A stretch of DNA of 64,000 nucleotides from Ligula intestinalis (taxonomy: Eukaryota > Platyhelminthes > Cestoda > Diphyllobothriidea > Diphyllobothriidae): positions 29,540,562 to 29,604,561 of the forward strand of contig JAYGXS010000004.1 of assembly GCA_036362985.1 (NCBI GenBank), read 5' to 3'. The notes below the pieces were generated by a model that saw only the letters and a program-made list of their open reading frames with translations, was not told where the DNA came from and ran no database searches. Shown piece after piece: positions 11,230 to 22,300 of this stretch (position 1 is its first letter; the number at the start of each line of letters is the position of its first letter). Position numbers and translations under genes: made by a program.

Positions 11230-12150
11230 ACGTGCTGCAAATAAAATTTGGTTCATACACTCCTAATTATTATGCGAAAAAATTAGAGGTCCAGCGAGTT
11301 CAAAAATCTCGTGAACAGCATAAACAAAACAGTCGACAAACTGAGGAAGTCGGGAGCTCCGACGAGAAGAGAGGCGCTGGCTGCAAAGGCAACCGACGCT
11401 GCAATGACACGTTTCTGCGGTCTAACAAAAGTGCAGAAGCCAGGAGTGTCCTTACACCCCATCGTATCCGAACGTTTGGGTTGTCAAAGTCACTGTATCA
11501 GCGACTGTGCTTTCTTACCAAAGATTCACAGTGGACATTGAAGTCTGCTAAATGGTTTTTGACCCACATCCAATACCTGGAAGTGGAGGCAGACGAGGTG
11601 ATTGTTTCGTTTGACGTGATCTCATTGTTCCCATCTTTTCACACACTCTGGCTATCGAGACCATTGATGGTCTTCTCCAAGAAAAATACGACGAAACCGA
11701 CCAAAGGCTCAAGCGAGTGCACATCATCGAGCTCCTAGAACTGTGTCTAAAAATGTTCTTCACATTTAATGGCCAAATTTACGAACAAAAGAAGGGGACA
11801 CCGATGGGCCCGCCTCTGTCTGGCCTTATTGCCGAAGCTGTTTTGCAGAGGCTCGAGCGGCTGGTCTTCAGCTCGTCTCCCCCGAAGTTCTGGGCCAGAT
11901 ACGTCAACGAAACTTTCGTTTTCATCAAAAGGAGCAAAGTGCAGGGTTTCAAGACACTGCTGAACTCCATCTTTCCTGACATCCAGTTCACTATGAAAGA
12001 GGAGGTTAACAATCAATTACCCTTCCTTGACGCACAAGTAACGAAGGTGAAAGACGAAATGATAAGGACAACAATCTACCGTAAGGCAACCAATACCATG
12101 CGCATTCTCCACTTCAGAAGCAACCAAACAAAGCAATTCAAACAGCCATG
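11230..12150 (+). pseudogene. Penelope-like reverse transcriptase, frameshifted remnant
   Basis: Three overlapping frames together cover the RT fingers and palm. An N-terminal part around 11390-11510 carries MTRFCGLTKVQKPG. A middle part holds VIVSFDVISLFPSF (about 11600-11640). A C-terminal part (11717-12151) holds KKGTPMGPPLSGLIAEAV and the catalytic region as ARYVNETFV. Frameshifts fall near 11520 and 11640-11717. The YVDD catalytic box is altered to YVNE, so at least one catalytic aspartate is lost. The endonuclease domain is missing after about 12150. It is clearly a dead copy, related to the 37-39 kb PLE. Confidence 0.85.
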
Positions 12151-12223
12151 AAAATCGATCGGTGCAATCGATTAACACACGGGCAGGATGGTCATTCACA
12201 TTTTTCTGACGCGAACAGGAGAT

Positions 12224-12257
12224 CTGACGATGGAAGCGAGCGAGCTTTTGAAATGTC
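12224..12257 (+). ncRNA. Hammerhead-ribozyme-like motif downstream of the PLE RT remnant
   Basis: CTGACGA (12224-12230) is followed by one extra base, a six-pair hairpin GGAAGC/GCTTTT with two G-U pairs and a six-base loop, and then GAAATGTC (12250-12257). The order matches a hammerhead core: CUGANGA, stem II, GAAA, GUC cleavage triplet. The extra base before stem II is not canonical. Stem III would be very short, as reported for retroelement hammerheads that work as dimers. Confidence 0.45.
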
Positions 12258-12269
12258 TGCCAAAATACA

Positions 12270-12785
12270 CTTTGGTCCGAGAAATCACCTCTACTTGTTC
12301 TTCCTCTTCCGGGGATGGTGTAAAGAATGCTCCTAATTATATCACTACGGATTAGCCTTTTTTAAACTGAATGAATTACTCGCATGTTGCCAAATGCACC
12401 ACTGACAGACTGTATAGACTCCGATAGAGAAGTCTCGAAAAAAAGGTAACCAAGTGGACAGGCGTGAAAACGATGGTGGGGTTCCGCTAAACAAAGCAAA
12501 CAATTCCGGCCTAAGGCAGCCACGATCAATAAGAGGCAGCACGAACTGACCTTAATTGTTTGACCGCATGACCTCTGTTGGTGCCTATAAAAACAGAACA
12601 ACCTTTTGGCTTCTCATGCCAAACCGTCAAGTCTGTCTTTTATTTCGCCATAAACACGGCGCGGGAGCCGAGGCAAACGAGGTCTGACCCCTAGTGGTAA
12701 GAAATGGCGACAGATTGGCTGCGTAGAACTCATGTGCAATGACGAGCGTGAGAGAGAGGGAGGCTTTGAGGCGTGTGCATGTGAG
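12270..12785. other. Unassigned sequence
   Basis: No recognisable gene. Two overlapping minus-strand frames near 12345-12601 have no family resemblance. Confidence 0.45.
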
Positions 12786-12786
12786 T

Positions 12787-12945
12787 GTGTGTGAGTCTTC
12801 CGTTTAAGTGGTTGGATCGAAAAGAAAGGACGACGTTTCTGCCGCCGAGGAGTCAGCACACATTTCGTGGGCTGACTTCTCACCGAGGCGTCAGAACGTC
12901 ACCTGAACATTCTAGCCAGCCATCTGGCCAGTTCGTGTTGTCACA
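12787..12945 (+). repeat. Direct repeat of about 155 bp, copy 1
   Basis: It matches 13553-13705 nearly base for base, including the shared segment 'gctgacttctcaccgaggcg'. The copies are about 760 bp apart. No coding meaning is evident, although both read as an open frame. Confidence 0.75.
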
Positions 12946-13552
12946 ACAGTTCCCCCATAGATTTCGACGATGGGCACCGCGTGCTCCACTAAGCCGCAGC
13001 AAACGCTGGAGCAATCAGAGGCAGACACTGAGGCAAGCTGCACGAAGACCACAGCAAGCAGAAGCAACACAGCGAACTACCGCAAACAAAGCAGGTGTTA
13101 AAGCAGAGTAGCGGGGAATCTGCCCACTCGCTCGCCGCTCCCACCTCCGTTTCCGGTGTGAAGACTAAGTCAATAATGCCGGGAATGAAGGAGGGTGTAG
13201 ATGGCTGGCGCGCCCACTTGACTCAGCCAACTCGCTAGGTAGAATCCCGCGTGCGCGAGAGCACCATAAATGCCACATTAAGAAGGAGCTATTGCAGCCT
13301 GACTCTCAGCCCTCCATTTCCTCACATACGTACACACAAACATACGCGTACTAAAAGAGCAGCAACGTAGGTGGTCCGAGTTTTCCCGTCAGTTGGCAAA
13401 CCCTTCAAGCCACGGATCTTAGCGCACCCTGATAGATTCAAGCGCATTCATATTTATTATAGTAAGGAGATCAGCGCGCTGAGGGTCGACTTCATTCTCG
13501 CCCCCACCGTATAGCGACTACCTAGCTGCTCGGACACCTAAGGTGGCGTGTG
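12946..13552. other. Unassigned spacer between direct repeats
   Basis: GC-richer sequence between the two 155-bp repeats. No gene was recognised. Confidence 0.4.
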
Positions 13553-13705
13553 TGTGTCTTCAGTTTAAGTGGTCTGGTCGGAAACAAAAGGCGACGTTTC
13601 TGCCGTCGAGGCGTCAACACACCCCCGTTGGCTGACTTCTCACCGAGGCGTCAGAACGTTACCTGAACATTCTAGCCAACCCTCTGGCCAGTTCGCGTTG
13701 TCACC
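13553..13705 (+). repeat. Direct repeat of about 155 bp, copy 2
   Basis: Partner of 12787-12945. High identity over the whole unit suggests a fairly recent duplication or two copies of one mobile repeat. Confidence 0.75.
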
Positions 13706-16060
13706 GGAGGCAAAGTACGCGTCGCTAGCACTGATCCCGCATTTACAGACGCGCTGCGAACGATTTTCGTTAAGCTAGGTTGTTCTTTTAAAAGGCCGGG
13801 GTGTTCGGCGAAAAGAATGTGTGTTCTCACGGAGGGGTAAAAACCTTCAAGAAGTCGTCTAGTGGCCGAAACAGTAGTTGACCAGGCCAAGTAAAACCCT
13901 ATTAAACATATCGTTGCTAAGAGCCAACACCCTGGCCACCTCAACTGACTCTAACCAGGGACTAAAGCTGCTTAGAATTAAGGCTTATAGGTACACTTTT
14001 TTGGACCGCAGATAGAAAAGTCAGTAGAAAAGAGGGGGCGATAAAGTGCAGTGAGTTGCGTAGGCCTCTCCACAATGTCTTGCCATAAGAGCTCGATGGG
14101 CAGCTCTTCTAAGGGCATAAAATCGATATATGAGGCCTGAAACTTAAATAAAAGTTACATCGCTTCCTAACTTTGCGAGGCGTCCATGCAGCGAGATTAC
14201 CAAATGGTTCAGCATAGTAAATTCTTGAAAATTTTGGATCTTAAGTTTAAACAGTTGTCCAAAAATGGCCAAGGATAACCGGAGGAATAATTTGCTTATG
14301 GATAACTTACTAACCTGCAATGCTAACTTTTCTGCCCAATTCAGTAACAAGAAACATAAACCACGCGCGAAGACAACCTTTCCAGTGTTCGCGGTTTATC
14401 GAAGTTTTGCAACGTCAGTTTTTTATTCGTTGTGTATGGTTTTCGACTTGACCTTGCAAGCAGCTCAGTAGATATTATGCTCACATGTACCACAATGTAC
14501 GTCCGCAGTTTAAACTGTGCTGAGATATAAAACGACTTTCCACACTCTCCATAACATCAAATAAAATACAGCAATCTTTTTTAGAAAATGGAGCAATTGG
14601 CCTTCTTGCTTTAAGAGAAAGAGAGCAAAAATAACCCGAATTTTGCAGGAAAACAAGCACCTACGATTTTAAGGAAATGAAATTCAGGAAACTTCCGTAC
14701 AAAATTGAACACTACAGCAAACAGTTACGCATTCGGCTAGTTATGTGGCGGCACTTTTTCCTCGATGTAGGATAAACCCCAATTGTTTTCAATTTTAATT
14801 TTAATATTTCTGATATGAAAATACAGTCTAGTGTTGCAGTTTAAACGTAATACGCATTTGCAAACGTGGTAAAGAGAAACCATGTTAAATACGTTTTTTA
14901 TCGGAACACGAAAGTGGAATTCTTCCCGAGATGCATGGCGATGTTTGGGGTACAAATGGGTGGCAAGTTAGCATCCTTAAACGTAGAGAGAAATGTGTAG
15001 ACGGTAATACCGGTGTATTGTTCGCAGAGCCCTTTGAAAGCAATCCAAAAAGTATGTACGAAGATTGGAGTGATTTGCGATGCCCAGCAAATTGTAGCGT
15101 TCAGGCTGTACACTTGACAAAACATATAATGAATGCTGATAAGCAAAATTTAGTCTTCAGTTTTTAGGTAGTGCCCTATGACCAACGTATTCTTATGACA
15201 AAATCACAATTTCTAACAAATGAGCAACCGTAAACTTCGCGACTGCATGCATGACACATTCGAGAAACAAATTAAATACACTTCTGGTCTAATAACTCAG
15301 TCACTCCAATGAAGAGTCCTCAATATCAGCAAATACGCTGGGGACTAAGTTGACCAACAGAGTCAGAAAATGCGATCACTTCGACAACATAAACTTGAGA
15401 GGCTTTAGAAGAAATTAGATATCGGCCCACAAGCTTTCTTCACCCAGTTTAATTCATTTGTTGATTGCCAGTCCACAGGAAAGATAAAACCAAGATTAGT
15501 TCTCAGACTGGATGCTATAATCGGCTTCTAGTCAGTGTACAAAGGATGACCCTTAATATACTTGTCGTTCTCATAATTTACCTCCTAAGCTGACTATTCC
15601 CAGTTCTCCTCTCGGCTAGAATGTCCAGAAAAAAATGTTCGCAGATGAGGTCCACCCGGAATACCAAGGACGCAAACTGAAAATTGGAGACCGCGGATTT
15701 GCTTACAGTTGCCATAGTTAATTAAAATGTGGGTTGAACCCGAACAAAAGCATCTATATTTTACAAAGAAGTAGGCAAAGGCTTCAAGAAGAAAGTGTAT
15801 GCAGTCTGCAGTTTTAGAGCAATGCACGAAAGAGTTTGCTGGATTCAAAATATGATTACTGGACACCTGCTCAAGCAACAGAGGCGTGAGGGAGGGGACA
15901 AGGGGGGGGGGGGTTGGCAGGAAGAGGTAATATAGCAGTTTACTCGTCGGTCAAGCAACCAATGAAAGAAAGGCGGAAGGTAACTTCGGCGGGTGCAGGA
16001 ACGGTTTTAGCAAAGGACGGTTCAGGGTAGAACTTGAGGTCGACGCTGCATTAGGAGCGG
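13706..16060. other. Flank 3' of the ETX/MTX2-like gene; last exon not located
   Basis: This should contain the short last coding exon and 3' UTR of the minus-strand gene ending at 16066 in the exons I can place. I could not pick them out. A G homopolymer tract lies at 15901-15914. A minus-strand frame at 15594-15878 follows an acceptor-like pyrimidine tract, but its protein does not look like the family. Confidence 0.4.
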
Positions 16061-16065
16061 CTTAC

Positions 16066-16368
16066 CTGGTTCACTTCGACATTCTGTTTCACCCCAAATC
16101 GGAAGGCACATTGGCCTTTGGTGGTGATGATGACGACCTTTTGAGTACTCCCCTCAGCCAACGGTTGTACAGCCACGTTGGTGAGTGCAGGTTTGCCCTT
16201 CGGACGAGGGCGAGCCAGGTGCTCGGAGATGATGCTGACAATGTCGGCCTCAATGTACTTGAGATGCCGATTGTCGTGACGACTGTCCATCACTGAGGCC
16301 CGGATGCGACCGTACATTTTGGTTTCGAACGAAAATTTGGTTGTCATCTTCTCTTCCATGACTTTAAC
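16066..16368 (-). CDS. ETX/MTX2-like gene, exon 3
   Basis: A 303-bp exon (101 codons). It lies between an acceptor (AG at 16369-16370, after a short pyrimidine-rich run) and a GTAAGC donor starting at 16065. It begins VKVMEEKMTTKFSFETKMYG and ends at QNVEVNQ, with the strand-rich pattern expected for the C-terminal part of the domain. The donor at its end means one more exon is expected. No stop or frameshift is present. Confidence 0.7.
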
Positions 16369-19300
16369 CTGAAGTGTTAAGCATTCGGCATTGGATTCAG
16401 ACATTAATGAATTGATAAAGTAACTACTGAGCACAAGAACCGCAGCAAAGGCGAGGTTTGCAGGTTTTTTATCGAGTTTCTCGCTCAGTTTTCATTCAAA
16501 AGATGACCCAGGTGTGACACTGCAGTCACTTGTCGTATGGGTTATATCAGCAAATATGTTCCAGTGCGAAAACTCCTCATATTGTTTAAGTGCAACTGAA
16601 AATGGGTTGATCTAACTAGTATAAGAATTTGCAATCAGAAGAAGAGTTTTTCTGAAAGCCCAATCTTTTTCATTGCTTAACTTTGGAGTGTATATTATCT
16701 CAACTATTCAGTAATGCCTCATATCTGACCAACGCTCTAGAAATTAAAGGGACTGAGCTTTCAACAGCCATGGTTCTAAACGATAACTAAACAAGGCCCT
16801 CCTATAATGTTTGGGAACTGCATAAAATTCCCTCCGGCTAGATCCTGGGACGAGTTCCATTTCTTTCCGTTCACTGGTGATAGGACTTTGCAGTTCAATC
16901 CAAAAGGTTGCTTTCGAGACCATATTCACTTAAAGAACTAAAGGTATTCAGCAATTTAAACTTTCGGAGTTTGCATCAGTATCACGCATCACCACATCAG
17001 AGTTGGGATGTTTTCAAAGCGCGAAGCTACAGTCATAGACAGGAGTAATGCTGCCCTTGCGTTAGCCTGTTTCTTGTTAGTTTCATGATTTATCCCAACT
17101 ACAGAGCAAGAGTATGCGGTTCCAGCTTGTCTTCCAGCTCCAAACTCTGCTCTCGTTCAGAGGATAGAATATTGATCCAGGCGGGTTAGTGCGCCCGTCT
17201 GCAAGTGCAGCCCGCAGGAGACGGACAACAACTGACAAAAGTTAACGAAGGGTGGTTTCCTAGCGGAATTGTTCGAGCGCTTAGCTTAAACTACTCACTG
17301 ATGAACTGAATCAAATTAAAATACCAGCTTGGCGTTGGACTGTGGCCGGCCTATGGCTAAGAATAGTAAAGAACGTGGAATTTTAACTTCTCCTGCCCTT
17401 ATCAATAATATTTATAAATAACCATGAGTGGATCTATGCCAAAAGATGTGTATATTTGGTTCTCACACGAACTGCGCTGAGTAAGTGAAACGCCATGCTA
17501 CTTAACAAGCCACCCGCGAAATAGTTATCTTAAGACAGCCGCAAAATAACCGAGAATGCCAGTATTCTTGCCCAAAGCTGTCTTTTTTCAATAAAACTTG
17601 AAGTCAGCGGGCCCATATTCAAAAACGTGAATGAAAAGCAGCAGCTGTTTGATCCAGTTGAATCAGAAACGTCTTTCCACGCCAATAGCTCGTTTTAGAA
17701 GTTTCTGGAATTGGGCTCCAAAAATTTCGCCTCTTGCGGCTTAATCTACATCATATTCTAACCCATAATCAACATAAAAACGGAAAGTAACTGCATCAAA
17801 CTGTTCACGCACGGCGTTTCCTCCCATTTTAGGCATAAGAAGTGAGATGCTGTCAGCAACGTTACACGCACACTTGACCCACATTAGGAATGTCAGTCAG
17901 GGTCACGGCAACTGAGGTGGCGTAATGTAGCCCGCCAGTTAGTATTCCCGCCCAAGGAATACTGAATTCGCGCGCTCTGGAGTTCATGTAAGGACGAGGA
18001 CCAGAAAACACTATTTGAGGGAAGATGTGGGTTCTTCGGTTATGCCATATATTGGGAACAGTTTCTTAAGGATATACAGTACGTTCTAAAATTCGTGTAA
18101 CACGCCAAAGTATGGGACTCTCTCTCGCTAATCGGCATTGAGTAAATTTGTAATACTGCTTATTATGTAGTCTATTCTGAAGTCATTTCAGTCATGAGAG
18201 GACCCCGGCTTTTTCAAGAACTTTAATCTGACCACCAACGAAAGTATGCACTATAAAAAAGACTGCTTAAGCAGTTCGCATTTTTATCATTGCTTTTGAT
18301 TGCCTTTATAAATTCAAATATATTTTATGGAAAACGTGCACGAAAATATTTTTTTCTTGTAATCCTGTGGTAGAAAATTACGCCTTCTTTAAATTTGATA
18401 CTTAAAGAAAGAGTATCTGGTGGTTTTAAACAGCTTCTAATTATGAGCTTTTTTTACGATTGTGAGCTGTTCATTCGTAATGCATCGTGTTCGTCAATTT
18501 ATTAATGCTGCCTATAATGTATACAACATGATTCCCATCTATTGCAATATTTTGTGAGGCCTATGTGACTTCTGCCTCAAACCGTAGACGAAAGCGTACT
18601 TTGACTCAAACAGGATATACACAGCGCGCAGTTTGTAAACCTTGAATTCAAGTGTAGCAGTCAGTTGGTTTCAACATTATTCGGCACGTTAGAAGCCTTT
18701 TTAAAACCGAAAGATACCCTTTCTTTAAGTATAAAATTAAAAGAAGACGCAATTTTCTACCAGTTGAGCTACAAATTCCACGCCTAGCACCGTGAGTTAA
18801 ATCACACTTGGATTGATTTTACCCGCTCAACCTTACCGCTGCTAAGGAATTCACCAATACGAAACGGCAAACTGACAGCCCAAGCGGGATTTCCTAAGCA
18901 ATCATGTAGAATTCACCAGAATAGCTATTAGGCTGACTTAATTATTCAGTAGGTTTGGCAGATTTGCTTAATTTAGTCGACCCGATTGTAAAAAACTCGC
19001 AGCATTCGGCGGGACTTGAACCCGCATAGTAGGGCAGGCTTTTAAGTTGCCTACCCCAACTTAATTTTAATAAATTTCTAAGTATTCGTAACCAACCACT
19101 ATCAGTAGCTCAAGTAGGGTTAAAATCATCCCTCTAAAGCGGTAAGCAACTAGAAGCCAGAAGCTGGTCGGAATGTTAACAGTCTCAGCCTTAGTCAAAA
19201 CCCTATTGTCCAAAACCAGACCGACTAAGTGGACTGCCTACGGCGACGGAAGAAGTGTATGCAAAGATTATTGCAAGTATCCACGAAATGCCAGCTAGTA

Positions 19301-22300
19301 CATAGCCTCCAAGCAAATTAAAAGTGGTTGAACTACGGAGAATTTCAATGATAGGGGAATTGTTGACTACAAGAAAGCTACTCTCAGGGAAAACCCTGGG
19401 AAAAATCAATAAATAAGGCATCACTGTCAGATCAAAGCATTCAGGAATTTAACTTACATCAGCCTCAGCAGTGCTGTGCGGGGGAACAACTATGCGGGTA
19501 TCTACACCCCAATTAAGTTCTTCCTCTACCGTCTGCCGAGAAGTCTCGTTCAAGGCGATTTCATGAGAGAAGCCGGCGCTGGCCTCCAAAATTTGATTTG
19601 GAACCTGAAGGAGTGAGAAAAAGGGAACCATTGCAGGCTTCTATAAAATTATTTGCGTAAATAAACTAAAACCTGGAAGAGACCGTATGAATAGGAAAAA
19701 GAACATCGAGAAGTTGAGATAATTCATGCAAAGTTATGATTGAATTTGGACTTTGTAGTTTAGCTAGTATCTATGCGGAAGTATGGTATAACATCTTTGT
19801 CATATATATACATATACGGTCGTGTTATTTTGATTAAATGAGTGAATTTCATCCCGAGGAAGCCTTTTATTAAGGAAAACTGCCTGTTTAATTCAGTATA
19901 TTGAAGGATAATAGGCAGAATTTTTGGTAAAATCGGAGGTTGCCTGATATCAAACAAATTTCTAGAGTTATTTAGTACGACAGAACCAAACCTTTTATCT
20001 TTATGCATTGTTCTATAGGAGCATCGCAATATCATTAATAAAACTTTAATATATATCTCTATCAGAACCGGGAAATCTGGTTTTGATTTGACGAAAATGG
20101 CGTGAAGCCAAGTTTAAGGAATCACCTTTTTTAGAAACAAAAACAATTTCAGTTGTAAACCAACACATTTTGCCAACGTCTGAAGCTTTTTGTCACAAAA
20201 CGCAGCAAAGAAGTTTTTAACCTATTTTGTTTTACCGCATCAAAGATTTGGAACGGTAACCAAAATACATTTTGGTTATCATGTAAATGAAAACACGTGG
20301 CAAGATACCTTTGTACATGCCGAACAGAAGCTACTTTTATGGAAGATAGCTCGGAAACACCGTAAGTCTTGGACATTTTTCCCGAATTTGAATAAAAGTT
20401 CAGAAGGTAACTGTAATCCAGTACCTGAAATATCTATAAAGAAATTTGACAAACGAAAAGTTCTTTCAAAATAAAGGAAATTATACTGTTATGATTTCAC
20501 CAGACGTTCTAATTTGCATTACTTAGTTTATTTATAGCTGTTTTGAACGTTTTTAGTAGCAGATTCTAGTTAAAAAATGATATTTCTAGACAAACAATAA
20601 TTAGATTTTATATTTATTTGAAGTTAAAAATCCGATTAAGGTTGCTTATTATTAATTCAAAGGGTTCTTTCATGCGTTAGTACCGGTTTGCTAGTGATTA
20701 TTAACATTCCGCTACTTTCGGAAATTTTTTGACTTTCTGGGCACATTTTATATGCTGATATTTTAAGCAGCGAAGGAATACGGGAATATTTTCAACCGCA
20801 TTTTTTGGTTTTCGTGCACTTTTGTACACGGAGGAAAAATGTCGTAGTTTGCGCCGAACCTGCTACCATGATCAAGGAAATCAAAACACAAGTGCATTTA
20901 GCTGCAGGGCGTGCCTTCACACGAAACCACTGATTAATCGGATAGAAGGCTTGTAAGTGAAAACAAGCCGCAATTATAATCAAAATAATCACAAACAACG
21001 TAAGTAGCTAAAAAGCCGACCTATGGTAACTGACGAAATTGATATCATCGATATTCCTTCTGTATCCAGGGTGTATGGTGCATATAACGGTTCAAAATAG
21101 GTGGCTAAATTTAATGCACAAATTGCCCGCAAATGCCATGGATTTCCCTAAAATTCGTTCATTTTTTCACAAAGTCAACATTGTCTACAAAAGGTTTGAC
21201 GAACATCTGCGTCCCTTGATCAGGGGAAATTAATGCTGACATTTAATAATGATAAGCCCATAAGACATTCGGTTCAGTTTTAAAAACAGCCTTGGGCCTC
21301 AAGGGAATTCAAACCCCACAACGACGAGGGCAAAGCTTGAGGACATCCAGCTGGTAAGCTAGGAAGCCCCACTGGGAGCCATGAGTTTAATCACATTAAG
21401 GTCAAATTACCTACTCAGCCTACTGGAGCGTATGGGATCCATAAATTCTGATACGATGGGCCAGTTCCCCAAGCGAACATGGTAGTCATCTTGCAGATTA
21501 TACATTTATCGCGTAGGAAATCCTGCTTGGCCAGCCAGCTTACTGAAGCCGAATTGGTGGATTCCATACGCCGCAGAAAGCTGGGAAGGTAAACTGGCCC
21601 AAGTGTGATTAAACTCACTGTTCGCGGCAGAAGCCTCGCAGCTCAGTTGGCTAAAACCTTGACTGTACTAAAATTTTCCCCTTCCTAGCATGGGTTCAGA
21701 TCCAACCAAGGTCGCAGATAGTTTTATAACTGGATAAGATTAATTATTCAAGTGTGCCACAACACCTATTAAAATCATAACGAGTAATTGTTAGAGGGGG
21801 GGGGGGGGGCGTTGGCTGCTCAAAAGTCTCCCCTGTTGTGTGGGTTCGAATCTAACCGAGGCCGCGAAAATTTCAAAATTGGGTTAGCTGAAGTAAACAG
21901 TAATGAGAGTAATAGGCAGATGGGAGAAATAAGGTTTGAAAACCTCAGGAAATAGCGCCAAAAATCTGTTATAACATAAAGGCAAAGTAAGAACATATTA
22001 ATCAACTGTGCCAGGATTCCGAGTGCAGAAAATGTAAGTGAAGAGAACGCGCAACTTAGGAAAGTCGGGGCAAATGCACAGCTTTCACTTAGCCCCTCCT
22101 CGTTATAGTTTCATTCAGCTAACCAAAATAATAAATTGCACCGTAACAAATGCACAACCTGACGGTTATAAAATATTCTTTACCTTGGAGCGCTTGAAAG
22201 CTGCAGAACTTTGCTCAAAGTCTGCAACTTCGACCATCCTAAATCACCTTGACCGACGAAATATTAAGAGTACTTTTACTATCATGCAGTTTTGAAGAGC

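Noticed and set aside
15594..15878. Candidate last exon of the ETX/MTX2-like gene
   Set aside because: Acceptor-like tract is present but the encoded sequence is Cys-rich and unlike the family C-terminus.
17160..17230. tRNA-like GC-rich stretch
   Set aside because: No B box and no cloverleaf could be drawn.
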